The notes: a model not told the origin generated them from the letters alone. 64,000 nucleotides of DNA from Faecalibacterium duncaniae (GCF_010509575.1 NZ_CP048437.1:2542001-2606000), one strand, 5' to 3'; counted from the stretch's first letter, positions 1 to 8,821 are shown. Program-made: numbers and translations.

Positions 1-1045
1 GGATGCGGTTTGCCGCCATGGACACGATATAGCCAAGGACGATGCCCAGCACGCCGCCCAGTGCGGAGGTGGTGGCAGCTTCCACCACGAACTGCGACAG
101 GATCACCCGCTCCTTGGCACCCAGTGCCTTGCGGATGCCGATCTCCCGGGTGCGCTCGGTCACCGACACCAGCATGATGTTCATAATGCCGATGCCGCCC
201 ACCAGCAGCGAGATGCTGGCAATGCCGGTAAGGATGATGATGACCATGTTGATCATCTCGTTCATCTCTTCCAGCCACTCGCTGGCGCTGTAGATGTAAT
301 AAGCGTTGTCGCTCTTGAGCAGGTCGTACAGGCCGCTTTCCACCACCGCCTTGGCCTCGTTGGCCCGGCTCTCGTCCGTCATAATTGCAACAAAGTTTTT
401 GGCACTGGACTGGTTGGAGAGCCGCATGGCCGTGGTGTAGGGCAGATAGACGCAGTCATCGTCTGAGCCCTGCTGCATGTTCTTGTCCGTCACCTTGGCG
501 TTCAGCACGCCCACGATCCGGAACTTATAGGCCCCCAGCTTGATGGTCTGGCCCACCGCGTTGCCGCCGTAGGCCGCCCGGTTGAGGTAATCACCAATGA
601 TGCAGACCTGCTTGTTGTCCTTGATGTCCATGTACTGCAGGCCGCGCCCCTGGGCGAGGGTATAGTTTTTCATCTCGGCGTAGTGCTCGTCCACACCGTA
701 AACACTGGTGCCGTAGCGGTAGGTCGTGGTGCCCACCTTGGGGGTGTTGTTGCTGAAATCGATCTGGGGCGAGACTGCGGAGATGAGCTCCTTGTTCTTA
801 TCCGCGATCTTATACACATCCTCCACCGAGGCGGTGCGGGAGCCGTAGCCCCAGACCTGAATGGACAGGGCATTCGTGCCCAGCGCCGAAAAGCTGTCCC
901 GCATGCTCTGGGTCATGCCGTTGCCCAGACCCACGATGACGATGACCGCCATGACACCGATGATGATGCCCAGCATGGTCAAAAAGGTGCGGAGCTTGTT
1001 GCTCCACACGTTCTGGAGGGCCTGACGGAAGGTCTCAATGATCAT
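1..1045 (-). CDS. MacB-like ABC transporter permease (5' part; gene runs off the window)
   Basis: The frame reads from an ATG at 1045 to the window edge without a stop, about 348 codons. The N-terminus has a short amphipathic start, then a membrane segment rich in Gly, Ile and Val, typical of MacB_PCD/FtsX permeases, and a long extracytoplasmic domain. The second membrane cluster near position 200 reads as the start of the FtsX core. The start overlaps the stop of the ATPase gene (ATGA), so the two are translationally coupled. It probably forms the membrane part of a tripartite-like exporter with the adaptor and ATPase upstream. Substrate is unknown; peptides, antibiotics or lipids are usual for the family. 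The C-terminus is not visible. Confidence 0.85.
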   Translation of the reverse strand, partial: MIIETFRQALQNVWSNKLRTFLTMLGIIIGVMAVIVIVGLGNGMTQSMRDSFSALGTNALSIQVWGYGSRTASVEDVYKIADKNKELISAVSPQIDFSNNTPKVGTTTYRYGTSVYGVDEHYAEMKNYTLAQGRGLQYMDIKDNKQVCIIGDYLNRAAYGGNAVGQTIKLGAYKFRIVGVLNAKVTDKNMQQGSDDDCVYLPYTTAMRLSNQSSAKNFVAIMTDESRANEAKAVVESGLYDLLKSDNAYYIYSASEWLEEMNEMINMVIIILTGIASISLLVGGIGIMNIMLVSVTERTREIGIRKALGAKERVILSQFVVEAATTSALGGVLGIVLGYIVSMAANRI

Positions 1046-1791
1046 TTGTTCCCCTCCTGTTCTGCCGGTTCAAAGTTCAGCGTCGGCTGGACGATGGCTT
1101 CCGGTGCGCGGGAGTCGCCATCGTAGACCACCTGACCATCCTCCAGCCGGATGATGCGGTCGGCCTGCACGGCAATGGAGTTGTCATGGGTGATGAGCAC
1201 CACCGTATGGCCCTGCCCATGCAGGTCCTGCAGCATTCCCAGCACCTCGCGGCCGGTGTGGCTGTCCAGCGCGCCGGTGGGCTCATCCGCCAGAATGATT
1301 GCCGGGTTGCGCACCAGCGCCCGCGCGATGGATACGCGCTGCTGCTGGCCGCCCGAAAGCTGGTTGGGCTTGTTTTTCAGCTTATCGCCCAGCCCCACCT
1401 GCTCCAGCACCTCGCGAGCCCGGCGGTGGCGCTCGGCGCGGGGGATGCCCGCATAGACCAGCGGCACCTCCACGTTTTCCAATAAGTTTAATTTGGGCAG
1501 AAGATTATACTGCTGGAAGATGAACCCCAGCATCTCGTTGCGGATGGAGGCCAACTCGTTCCGGCTCATCTTGCCCACATCCCGGCCGTTCAGCCGGTAG
1601 GTGCCCGCCGTGGGCACATCCAGACAGCCGATGATGTTCATGCAGGTGGACTTGCCGGAGCCGGACTGGCCCACAATGGCAACAAACTCGCCTTTTTCTA
1701 TTTTCATGGTGATGTGGTCGGCGGCTTTTACCGTGGTGTCACCCATCTGGTAATACTTGCAGACCGCATCAAATTCGATCAGAGCACTCAT
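1042..1791 (-). CDS. ABC transporter ATP-binding protein (MacB/LolD type)
   Basis: A 249-residue ATPase with Walker A GQSGSGKS, Q-loop, signature LSGGQQQR, Walker B ILADEPTGALD and a switch histidine in LITHD. The sequence between Walker A and signature has the FQQYNLLP block usual for the MacB/LolD/YknY family. A short acidic C-terminal tail follows the core. It lies 12 nt downstream of the adaptor gene and overlaps the permease start by 4 nt, so all three form one operon. It should energise the permease at the cytoplasmic face. Family assignment is firm; substrate is not known. Confidence 0.93.
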   Translation of the reverse strand: MSALIEFDAVCKYYQMGDTTVKAADHITMKIEKGEFVAIVGQSGSGKSTCMNIIGCLDVPTAGTYRLNGRDVGKMSRNELASIRNEMLGFIFQQYNLLPKLNLLENVEVPLVYAGIPRAERHRRAREVLEQVGLGDKLKNKPNQLSGGQQQRVSIARALVRNPAIILADEPTGALDSHTGREVLGMLQDLHGQGHTVVLITHDNSIAVQADRIIRLEDGQVVYDGDSRAPEAIVQPTLNFEPAEQEGNK

Positions 1792-1803
1792 TCCATCCTC
1801 CCA

Positions 1804-3444
1804 TCAGAAGATCATCATGCTGCTGCCATCGTCATAGTAGCTGTCGCTGCTGACCGAGTTGGGGTCGTAACCAATGGCGTCCCCCTCCTGGATGCCGCTG
1901 ACGATCTGGGTGTAATCATCATCGCTGACACCGGTCTTGACGGCCACATAGACAAAGCCCTCGGGTGCCTCCATGGTGGTATCCGCCTTGGAAGCGCTGG
2001 GGGAATCCTGGGTCACCAGCACATAGCCGCCCCGGACGATGGCCGCATTGGGCACGGTCAGGGCATTGGCAGCCTCAGCCACCACGATCTCAGCGTTGGC
2101 GTTCATGCCGGGGCGCAGGCCGTCGGTCTCGTCAATGCGGATGGTCACCGGGTAGGTGGTGGTGCCACCGTTGGAAGCGCCCTTCATGGAGACGCGGGTC
2201 ACAGTGCCCACATAGTTCTTATCCTGCACGGCATCGGCTGTGATCTGCACTTTCTGGCCCACAGACAGGGAGCTGATCTGCAGTTCGTCCACGTTGATGA
2301 CCATTTCCAGATAGCTCAGGTCGTAGATGACGCAGAGGGTATCGCCGGATTTGACCGCATCGCCCACCTTGGCATCCTTTTCAATGATGGTGCCGCTGAT
2401 GGGAGAGGTGACGGTATAGTTGGCCATGGTATCCTGCAGGTTCTGCAGGGAGATCTCAGCGCTGCGCAGGGTCTCAGAGGCAGACTGGATGCTCTCGGTC
2501 AGGTCATCGCCGCTCAGCTCGATCAGGATATCGTCCTTGGCAACGGTCTGGCCCTCCTGCACATGGATGGAGGTCACAGTGCCTGCAGCCTGTGCGGTCA
2601 GGGTGCGCTCCGCCTGATAGCCAAAGGTGGCAGAACCGATGGAGCTGACCCCGTTGATGGAGGCGGTGGCCGCCTGCGCGGTGGTCAGGCCGCCCGCGTT
2701 CTGCACGGCAATGGTCACGGTGCGGGTGAGCAGGTTGCCGGTGCTCAGGGCATCCGTTCCGGTCACGCTGGTCACGGTGCCGTCCAGCTGCTCAAAGGTG
2801 CCGTCCAGCGTCACCTGGGCGGTCTGGCCCACGCTGAAATTGGCGGCATCGGCGGCGGGGAATTCCAGCGTCAGCAGCATTTTGGAGCTGTCGCGGATGA
2901 TGGCGACCTCCTGCCCGCTGGTCACCTCGTCGCCCTTGGCGACCTTCAGGGTGCTCACGGTGCCATCCACTTCGGCACGCACATACTGGCGGTCCACCAC
3001 CTTGTCATAGCCGCGCTGTGCCTGCTGCATGGCGATCTCGGCCTTTTCAAAATTGGTGGAAGCGTCCGAGCTGTCCAGCGTGTAGAGGATGCTCCCCTCA
3101 TCCAGCACGTCGCCCTCCTCAAACTCGCCGGTGAGCACCTTGCCCTCCACCAGAGATTTCACGGTGTAGGTGTTGGCAGGGTTCAGGGTACCGGTGCCGC
3201 TGAGGGTGTTGGAGACATCCCGCACTTCAGGGCTGGCCTCCAGATAGCTGGGGTCCACGGCTGTGGTGCTGGCGTTCTTGGGCTTGAGCAAAAACACACC
3301 GCCCGCGATCACCACACAGACCACCGGCACGAGCCATTTCCAGTTCTTCTGCAAAAACAGCACCGGGGCCTTGGTTGTCTGTGCCGCAGGCGTTTCCGCA
3401 CCCGGGTTCTCCGCGCCGTCCTTCTTCTTATTCCAGATCATCAT
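1804..3444 (-). CDS. HlyD/RND-type efflux adaptor, membrane-fusion protein
   Basis: Predicted 546 residues. The start at 3444 is chosen because AGGAGG sits just upstream; the open frame continues 5' but without a good site. There is a short cytoplasmic N-terminus, one membrane anchor (about residues 33-52), then two successive biotinyl-lipoyl-like barrel units, each with the GTV/GTI turn seen in adaptors, a helical hairpin rich in Ala/Gln, and a C-terminal beta domain ending in a Ser/Asp/Tyr tail. In Firmicutes such proteins (YknX-like) work with MacB-type ATPase and permease, which follow directly. The doubled lipoyl region makes it longer than the usual 350-400 residues. Substrate unknown. 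Confidence 0.88.
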   Translation of the reverse strand: MMIWNKKKDGAENPGAETPAAQTTKAPVLFLQKNWKWLVPVVCVVIAGGVFLLKPKNASTTAVDPSYLEASPEVRDVSNTLSGTGTLNPANTYTVKSLVEGKVLTGEFEEGDVLDEGSILYTLDSSDASTNFEKAEIAMQQAQRGYDKVVDRQYVRAEVDGTVSTLKVAKGDEVTSGQEVAIIRDSSKMLLTLEFPAADAANFSVGQTAQVTLDGTFEQLDGTVTSVTGTDALSTGNLLTRTVTIAVQNAGGLTTAQAATASINGVSSIGSATFGYQAERTLTAQAAGTVTSIHVQEGQTVAKDDILIELSGDDLTESIQSASETLRSAEISLQNLQDTMANYTVTSPISGTIIEKDAKVGDAVKSGDTLCVIYDLSYLEMVINVDELQISSLSVGQKVQITADAVQDKNYVGTVTRVSMKGASNGGTTTYPVTIRIDETDGLRPGMNANAEIVVAEAANALTVPNAAIVRGGYVLVTQDSPSASKADTTMEAPEGFVYVAVKTGVSDDDYTQIVSGIQEGDAIGYDPNSVSSDSYYDDGSSMMIF

Positions 3445-3511
3445 GTTCCTCCTATCAGATTCAGGCCCGCCATAGGGCGGCCTGTCAGATTCCTTTCCTA
3501 TGTATAGGTGT

Positions 3512-3540
3512 AGTGTATCGCATTTTACCCGGATACACAA
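3512..3540 (-). promoter_or_regulatory. Putative promoter of the efflux operon
   Basis: Read on the minus strand: -35 TTGTGT, 17-nt spacer, -10 TACACT, about 70 nt upstream of the adaptor start. The hexamers are imperfect, so this is a prediction only. Confidence 0.4.
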
Positions 3541-3610
3541 GCGTCCAAATTTCGTTTGAACGCTTTTCAGCAAATTTTCACAGATTGTAAACCTTTGTGC
3601 AAATCGCAAG

Positions 3611-3639
3611 TTGACCTGTCCGCCGCTTTCTGGTTTAAT
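3611..3639 (+). promoter_or_regulatory. Putative bioY promoter
   Basis: -35 TTGACC, 17-nt spacer, -10 TTTAAT, 43 nt before the bioY ATG. A 7-bp inverted repeat (CTGGTTT at 3630-3636, AAACCAG at 3658-3664) overlaps the -10 and could be an operator, for example for a biotin-responsive repressor. It does not match the usual BirA site well, so the operator idea is weak. Confidence 0.5.
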
Positions 3640-3681
3640 CGGGACGTTGTTTGTACCAAACCAGAGGAGGATTTTTTTACC

Positions 3682-4233
3682 ATGAATCAGACCAGTAAGT
3701 TCTCGGTGCGCGATATCTGCTACGCGGGCCTGTTTGCCGCCGTCATCGCCGTGATGGCACAGATCTCCATCCCCATGCCGCTGGGTGTGCCCATGACCAT
3801 GCAGACCTTCGCCATCACGCTGGCGGCTGTGGTGCTGGGCTCCAAGCTGTCTGCCATTGCCACGCTCGTTTACCTGCTGCTGGGCGCTGTGGGCGTGCCG
3901 GTGCTGGCCAACTTCTCCGGCGGCATCGACAAGTTTGTCGGCCCCACCGGCGGCTTCCTGATCTCCTTCCCCATCATGGCCTACATCATCGGCCTGGGCG
4001 TGGAGCACAGGGATGCTTTCAAGGGTGCTTTCCCCGTGGCGGTTGTCGTGGGCACTGTGGTCAACTATATCGTGGGTGTCATCCTGTTCGTGATCGTCGC
4101 CCACAGCACCGTGTCTGTGGCTGTTTCCGCCTGCGTTCTTCCCTTCATCCCCACCGCCATCATCAAGGCTGTGCTGGCCTGCGTGCTGGGCCTGAACATC
4201 CGGAAGCGGATCCCGGGGGTAAAAAAGGCATGA
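3682..4233 (+). CDS. bioY: Biotin ECF transporter S component BioY
   Basis: 183 residues with about six hydrophobic segments and the BioY hallmarks: an N-terminal AAVIAVMAQISIPMP block, PMTMQTF, the GAVGVPVLANFSGG segment and GPTGGFLISFP. It binds biotin in the membrane and works with shared EcfA/EcfT modules; no A or T partner is adjacent, so it presumably uses a general ECF module encoded elsewhere. The start at 3682 is chosen from AGAGGAGG about 10 nt upstream; the open frame extends further 5' without homology. It overlaps the next gene by ATGA. Vitamin import fits an auxotrophic gut anaerobe. Confidence 0.92.
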   Translation: MNQTSKFSVRDICYAGLFAAVIAVMAQISIPMPLGVPMTMQTFAITLAAVVLGSKLSAIATLVYLLLGAVGVPVLANFSGGIDKFVGPTGGFLISFPIMAYIIGLGVEHRDAFKGAFPVAVVVGTVVNYIVGVILFVIVAHSTVSVAVSACVLPFIPTAIIKAVLACVLGLNIRKRIPGVKKA

Positions 4234-4634
4234 GCATCGTACTGCGCCCGCATCACCTGCTCTGCACCCAGGGCTACTCCGGCCATGGCTACAGCGAAGC
4301 CTTTGTGGAGCACATGAACGATGTCGTTCACCAGCTGCGGGAGGTGCCCGGGACGAAGATCCAGCTCACCTTCTCCACCGACACCCTCTGTTCCTGCTGC
4401 CCCAACAAGCTGGGCACCGACCTGTGCGACACACAGGAAAAGGTCAAGCGGTACGACCGCAAGACCGTGGAGTATTTCGGGCTGGAGGAAAAGGAATACG
4501 ACTACCAGGCCCTCATCCGGGAGATCGATGCCAAAGCCACCCCCGAGATGCTGGCCGATATCTGCCGGGATTGCTGCTGGTTCCCCATCAGCGCCTGCTG
4601 CAAGAATATCTGCGAGGGCAAATACGTGAAATAA
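4230..4634 (+). CDS. DUF1284 domain protein
   Basis: 134 residues, cysteine-rich. It opens with the DUF1284 signature LRPHHLLC, and has CSCCPN in the middle and a CRDCCWFPIC-like cluster near the C-terminus, suggesting an iron-sulfur or metal site. The function of the family is not established. It is translationally coupled to bioY (ATGA), so it is co-transcribed with biotin uptake, although no functional link is known. A strong terminator follows. Confidence 0.85.
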   Translation: MSIVLRPHHLLCTQGYSGHGYSEAFVEHMNDVVHQLREVPGTKIQLTFSTDTLCSCCPNKLGTDLCDTQEKVKRYDRKTVEYFGLEEKEYDYQALIREIDAKATPEMLADICRDCCWFPISACCKNICEGKYVK

Positions 4635-4651
4635 CATTTTCCCCCCTATGC

Positions 4652-4702
4652 AAAGAGGCCGCCGTGCAGGAGATGATCCTGCACGGCGGCCTCTTTGTTT
4701 TA
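4652..4702 (+). terminator. Intrinsic terminator after bioY-DUF1284
   Basis: A perfect 20-bp stem (4652-4671 with 4677-4696), 5-nt loop, then GTTTTATT. It lies between convergent genes and may also stop minus-strand transcription, though its minus-side tail is not T-rich. Confidence 0.9.
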
Positions 4703-5062
4703 TTCTGTTTCTGCGGCCTGCACCGTTACATAGACCCCGGCGGGGACACAGGCGGCCCAGGCATCCTGCTCGCTCAGCCAGCCGAATTGCTCGCACACAT
4801 GGTCCGGGCACTGACTGTCGAGGAAGGCGATGGCCCCATCCTTTACCTGCAGATGCACGATGTAATCGCCCACATCATACAGATAATCGTGGTCCTCGTC
4901 CAGCGGGATCGTTTCGGTGATGCCGTCGCCGAAATCGACCACGGCCACCAGCGGCTCCGCTTTGGGGGCGTTGGCGCGGTACAGCACGAACAGGAGTGCT
5001 GCCGCGGCCAGCACCACGGCCGCAAAGATCAGATTTTTCTGCCAGCTTTTCAGGCGTTTCAT
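4700..5062 (-). CDS. NusG domain II-containing membrane-anchored protein
   Basis: 120 residues: a short basic start, one membrane helix (about 11-28), then a small beta domain with the CPDHxC motif typical of the stand-alone NusG_II family. The family is predicted to sit on the outer face of the membrane and is often found beside flavin-linked redox or transporter genes. Here it overlaps the end of the flavoprotein gene by ATGA, so it is in the same operon and probably an accessory of that enzyme. Its biochemical role is unknown. Confidence 0.82.
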   Translation of the reverse strand: MKRLKSWQKNLIFAAVVLAAAALLFVLYRANAPKAEPLVAVVDFGDGITETIPLDEDHDYLYDVGDYIVHLQVKDGAIAFLDSQCPDHVCEQFGWLSEQDAWAACVPAGVYVTVQAAETE

Positions 5063-6978
5063 GCAGCGTACTTGCTTGCAGCTGCGCCGGCAATGCGGCC
5101 AAAGACAACGAAGTCAGAGACAGCAGTGCCGCCCAGACGGTTTGCACCGTGGACACCACCAGTCACCTCACCTGCTGCGAACAGGCCGGGGATGATCTCG
5201 CCGTTCTCGTTCAGGACTTCGGTGTTGGTGTTGATCTTCAGGCCGCCCATGGTGTGGTGCACGCCTGCGGTGACCTTGATGGCATAGTAGGGAGCGGTAT
5301 CCAGCTTGTCTGCAAAGCTGGTGCGGCCAAAGTCGGGGTCGTTCTTGGCCTCAACATAGCCGTTCCAGGTGTTCATGGTCTCGGCCAGAGCGGCACCGTC
5401 CACGCCGATCTGCTCAGCCAGCTCCTCGTAGGTCTTGCCCTCGAAGGTATAGCCCTTCTTGATGTAGCCCTGGATGACGCTGGAATCATCGACCATCTTC
5501 TGATCAATGATCAGCCAGCTGTAGCTGCCGGGCTGAGCGATCTCAGCGGCGGAGACAACGTCACGGGTACTGACTTCGTCAATGAAGCGCTTGCCCTCGG
5601 AATTGATCAGCACAGCACCGTCGCCGCGCAGGCCCTCGGTGATCAGAGAAGCGCTGTCGTACTGGACAGTGGGGTGGATCTGGATCTGGTCCATATCCAC
5701 GGTGTCAGCACCGATGGCCTGTGCCATCTTGATGCCCTGGCCCAGGATGCCAGGGGCGTTGGTGGTCATAAAGCCCTTCAGCTCGGGCTTGTACTCAACG
5801 ACCATATCCATGTTTGCGCCGAAACCGCCGGAGGTCAGGATCACGGCCTTGGCGTTGATGGTGATGGTCTCACCGGAAGCGCCGGTGGCCTTGATGCCAA
5901 CAGCAGCGCCGTTGTCATCGGTCAGGATCTCGGTGGCGGTGGTGTTCAGCATCATCTGGACACCAGCCTTCTGGCAGTCCTCCTCCAGCAGGGGCACCAT
6001 GTAAGCGCCCACAGAGACGACCTTGCCCTCCTCATTCACAGGGCGGTGGATCCGCTTGACAGATGCGCCGCCTGCAGAGGAGACGCTGTTCAGGGTGATG
6101 CCCTGCTCACCCAGCCAGTCGATGGCATCAGCGCTGTTGGAGCACAGGGTCTCCACCAGAGCAGGGTCATTGACACCCTTGCCGCCGATCATGGTATCCA
6201 GCTCCATCAGCTCAACGCTGTCAAAGTAGCCGGTGGGGTTGGCCTGGTAGGCAGCCCACTGCTCGGCCACGGTAGCAGCCAGAGCGGTGATGGTCTCGTT
6301 GTCAGCATACTTTTCAGCAGCGGCCTTCAGGGTCTTTTCGACACCTGCGCCCTCAGCGAACTCGTTCTCATCCTGATACACGGTCTTGCTGGCGTTCATG
6401 CCGCCGGTAGCGCGCACGGAGTTGCCGCCCACCACGGGCTGGCTCTCCACGATGACAACGCTCTTGCCCTCGCTGGTGGCAGTCAGGGCAGCGGTCATAC
6501 CTGCGCCGCCTGCACCCACAATGACGATGTCGGTATCAACGGTAGAGTCCTCAGCAGGCTCAGCGTTGTTCTCCACAGCGGTCTGGAAATCCTCAGGCTT
6601 CAGACCAGCAGCGGTAATGGCAGCAGCGGCTGCCTCCTTGATGGCATTGGAGGTGATGGTAGCACCGGACACGCCATCTACTTCGATGCTGCCGCTCTCG
6701 GCGATCTCGCCGGGCAGCTGCTCGATTGCCTTGGAGCCCACGCCCTCGGTTTCATCGGCACCCTCAGCGGTGCAGCCGGTAATCTTGCCGTCGGTCAGGG
6801 TCAGGGTAACGGTAACATCGCCGCCAAAGCCCTTGGCAGTGCCGGTAAAATCGCCGGTAGCACCCGCGCCGGTGGTGGAGGCGGACTTGCTGCCGCAGCC
6901 GTAGCCCAGCAGGCTCACTGCAACGACAGCGGCCATAGCCAGCGCTGCAATGCTCTGTTTCATCTTCGTGTTTTTCAT
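5059..6978 (-). CDS. Secreted FMN-binding/FAD-dependent reductase (fumarate/urocanate reductase family)
   Basis: 639 residues. An N-terminal signal has a cysteine in LLGYGCGS (about residue 28), an imperfect lipobox. Residues about 40-115 form an FMN_bind domain with DGVSGATITS; Thr107 is the expected ApbE-type covalent FMN site. An FAD-binding dinucleotide fold follows (VIVGAGGAGMTAAL), then the flavocytochrome c/FrdA-like catalytic domain with HHTMGGLKIN and a C-terminal GEVTGGVHGANRLGG. Such proteins reduce fumarate, urocanate or related enoates outside the cell using flavin-borne electrons. Substrate cannot be assigned. It heads an operon with the NusG-II protein. No convincing promoter was found in 6979-7050, where GCAACGTTGC (7007-7016) is a palindromic operator candidate. 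Confidence 0.88.
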   Translation of the reverse strand: MKNTKMKQSIAALAMAAVVAVSLLGYGCGSKSASTTGAGATGDFTGTAKGFGGDVTVTLTLTDGKITGCTAEGADETEGVGSKAIEQLPGEIAESGSIEVDGVSGATITSNAIKEAAAAAITAAGLKPEDFQTAVENNAEPAEDSTVDTDIVIVGAGGAGMTAALTATSEGKSVVIVESQPVVGGNSVRATGGMNASKTVYQDENEFAEGAGVEKTLKAAAEKYADNETITALAATVAEQWAAYQANPTGYFDSVELMELDTMIGGKGVNDPALVETLCSNSADAIDWLGEQGITLNSVSSAGGASVKRIHRPVNEEGKVVSVGAYMVPLLEEDCQKAGVQMMLNTTATEILTDDNGAAVGIKATGASGETITINAKAVILTSGGFGANMDMVVEYKPELKGFMTTNAPGILGQGIKMAQAIGADTVDMDQIQIHPTVQYDSASLITEGLRGDGAVLINSEGKRFIDEVSTRDVVSAAEIAQPGSYSWLIIDQKMVDDSSVIQGYIKKGYTFEGKTYEELAEQIGVDGAALAETMNTWNGYVEAKNDPDFGRTSFADKLDTAPYYAIKVTAGVHHTMGGLKINTNTEVLNENGEIIPGLFAAGEVTGGVHGANRLGGTAVSDFVVFGRIAGAAASKYAA

Positions 6979-7049
6979 GGTTTCTTCTTTTTCCTTCTTA
7001 GTTGAAGCAACGTTGCAGGCAGTTAGCCTGCGCGAACATATCTCAGCAT

Positions 7050-7086
7050 AAAAAGGGGGCTGCCCATTCGGAAGGCAGCCCCCTTT
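7050..7086 (-). terminator. Intrinsic terminator of the GGGtGRT operon
   Basis: A 13-bp stem (7052-7064 with 7074-7086). Read on the minus strand it is followed by TTTTTATG, 18 nt after the GGGtGRT stop codon. Confidence 0.85.
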
Positions 7087-7103
7087 GCCGAACTAGGAAA
7101 AGA

Positions 7104-8102
7104 TCAGGCGTTGGCCTGTGCAGCAGCAACAGCGCAGGCAACGGTAGCGCCGACCATGGGGTTGTTGCCCATGCCGATCAGGCCCATCATCTCAACGTGT
7201 GCGGGCACGGAGGAGGAACCTGCGAACTGAGCATCACCATGGACGCGGCCCAGAGAGTCGGTCAGGCCATAGCTTGCGGGGCCTGCAGCCACGTTATCGG
7301 GGTGCAGGGTACGGCCCGTGCCGCCGCCGGAAGCAACGGAGAAGTACTTCTTGCCGTTCTCGATGGCCCACTTCTTATAGGTACCTGCAACCAGGTGCTG
7401 GAAGCGGACGGGGTTGGTGGAGTTGCCGGTGATGGAGCACTGAACGTCCTCCTTCTTCATAATGGCAACGCCTTCCATAACGTCGTTTGCGCCGTAGCAC
7501 TTGACAGCAGCGCGCTCACCCTCAGAGAAGGGGATCTCCTTGACGACGGTCAGGGTCTGGGTGGGGATATCGTACTCGGTCTGCACATAGGTGAAGCCGT
7601 TGATACGGGAAATGATGTAAGCTGCATCCTTGCCCAGGCCGTTCAGGATAACACGCAGGGGGGTCTTGCGGACCTTGTTTGCGGTGCGTGCGATACCGAT
7701 AGCACCCTCAGCAGCAGCAAAGGACTCGTGGCCTGCCAGGAAAGCGAAGCAGGTGGTGTCCTCGCTCAGCAGACGAGCGCCCAGGTTGCCGTGGCCCAGA
7801 CCGACCTGACGCTGCTCAGCAACAGAGCCGGGGATGGTGAATGCTTCCAGACCTTCGCCGATGGCAGCAGCGCACTCGGCAGCGTCGGTCAGGCCGCGCT
7901 TGACGGCGATGGCGGTGCCCAGGGTGTATGCCCAGACAGCGTTATCAAAGCAGATGGGCTGCACGCCGCGCACGATCTTGTCGCAGTCGATGCCCTTAGC
8001 GAGGAGCATCTCGTTGCAAGCGTCCAGAGACTCCAGGCCGTTGGCCTTCAGGCATGCCTCGATTTTCGGCATACGGCGATCCATAGATTCAAAAGTTGCC
8101 AT
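7104..8102 (-). CDS. GGGtGRT family protein
   Basis: 332 residues containing the name-giving SGGGTGRTLHP motif near residue 270. The family is widespread in anaerobic Clostridia and some archaea, is usually paired with a NifU-like protein as here, and has no established function. The protein looks soluble, with alternating Gly/Ala-rich helices, and has no signal peptide. It starts at the first ATG with AGGAGGAAC upstream and lies 17 nt after its partner, in one operon closed by a strong terminator. Confidence 0.9.
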   Translation of the reverse strand: MATFESMDRRMPKIEACLKANGLESLDACNEMLLAKGIDCDKIVRGVQPICFDNAVWAYTLGTAIAVKRGLTDAAECAAAIGEGLEAFTIPGSVAEQRQVGLGHGNLGARLLSEDTTCFAFLAGHESFAAAEGAIGIARTANKVRKTPLRVILNGLGKDAAYIISRINGFTYVQTEYDIPTQTLTVVKEIPFSEGERAAVKCYGANDVMEGVAIMKKEDVQCSITGNSTNPVRFQHLVAGTYKKWAIENGKKYFSVASGGGTGRTLHPDNVAAGPASYGLTDSLGRVHGDAQFAGSSSVPAHVEMMGLIGMGNNPMVGATVACAVAAAQANA

Positions 8103-8119
8103 GAGTTGTTCCTCCTCTC

Positions 8120-8821
8120 TTATTCCTCACGCGGGTCAATGTACTTGACAGCGCCCTGCTCCTTGCTGAAGCGGCCGTAAGTACCCACGTTCTTCTCGTA
8201 AGCCTCGTTGGGGGTCTTGCCGTGACGGATATCCTCCATCATCTTGCCCAGCTTGACGAACTGATAGCCGATGACCTCATCGTTGGCATCCAGAGCCAGC
8301 TTGTTGATGTAGCCCTCGGTCAGCTCCAGGTAACGGACACCCTTGGCCTTGGTGGAGAAGATGGTGCCGGTCATGGAGCGCAGGCCCTTGCCCAGGTCAT
8401 CCAGACCTGCGCCGATGGGCAGACCGTCCTCAGAGAAAGCGGTCTGGCTACGGCCGTAGACGATCTGCAGGAACAGCTCGCGCATTGCCACGTTGATGGC
8501 ATCGCACACCAGGTCGGTGTTCAGAGCTTCCAGAATGGTCTTACCGGGCAGGATCTCGCCAGCCATAGCAGCGGAATGGGTCATACCGGAGCAGCCGATG
8601 GTCTCCACCAGAGCCTCCTCGATGACACCGTTCTTGATGTTCAGAGACAGCTTGCAGGTGCCCTGCTGGGGTGCACACCAGCCCACACCATGGGTGTAGC
8701 CGCTGATGTCCTTGATCTCATAGGCCTTGACCCATGCGCCCTCTTCGGGGATGGGAGCCGGACCATGCTTAGGACCTTTGGTGATCGGGCACATATTCTG
8801 TACTTGCTGCGAATAGGTCAT
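8120..8821 (-). CDS. NifU-like iron-sulfur scaffold-type protein paired with GGGtGRT
   Basis: 233 residues. The core has WCAPQQGTCKLSL and ETIGCSGMTHSAAM, cysteines placed as in NifU N-terminal scaffold domains, so Fe-S or metal binding is likely. The ATG at 8821 is preferred over 8827 because the AAGGAG site is 9 nt from the first and only 3 nt from the second. It is the first gene of the two-gene operon with GGGtGRT and has a near-consensus promoter upstream. Whether it serves general Fe-S assembly or a dedicated GGGtGRT target is unknown. Confidence 0.85.
   Translation of the reverse strand: MTYSQQVQNMCPITKGPKHGPAPIPEEGAWVKAYEIKDISGYTHGVGWCAPQQGTCKLSLNIKNGVIEEALVETIGCSGMTHSAAMAGEILPGKTILEALNTDLVCDAINVAMRELFLQIVYGRSQTAFSEDGLPIGAGLDDLGKGLRSMTGTIFSTKAKGVRYLELTEGYINKLALDANDEVIGYQFVKLGKMMEDIRHGKTPNEAYEKNVGTYGRFSKEQGAVKYIDPREE

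Noticed and set aside
1714..3507. Long plus-strand open frame opposite the adaptor gene
   Set aside because: His/Gly-rich antisense shadow without homology; the minus strand carries an intact HlyD-type gene.
3585..3664. BirA operator upstream of bioY
   Set aside because: TTGTAAACC at 3585-3593 has no properly spaced GGTTTACAA partner; only a weak CTGGTTT/AAACCAG repeat is present.
4996..7005. Long plus-strand open frame opposite the flavoprotein gene
   Set aside because: Antisense frame created by GC-rich codon bias; no ribosome binding site and no recognisable domain, while the minus strand encodes a clear enzyme.
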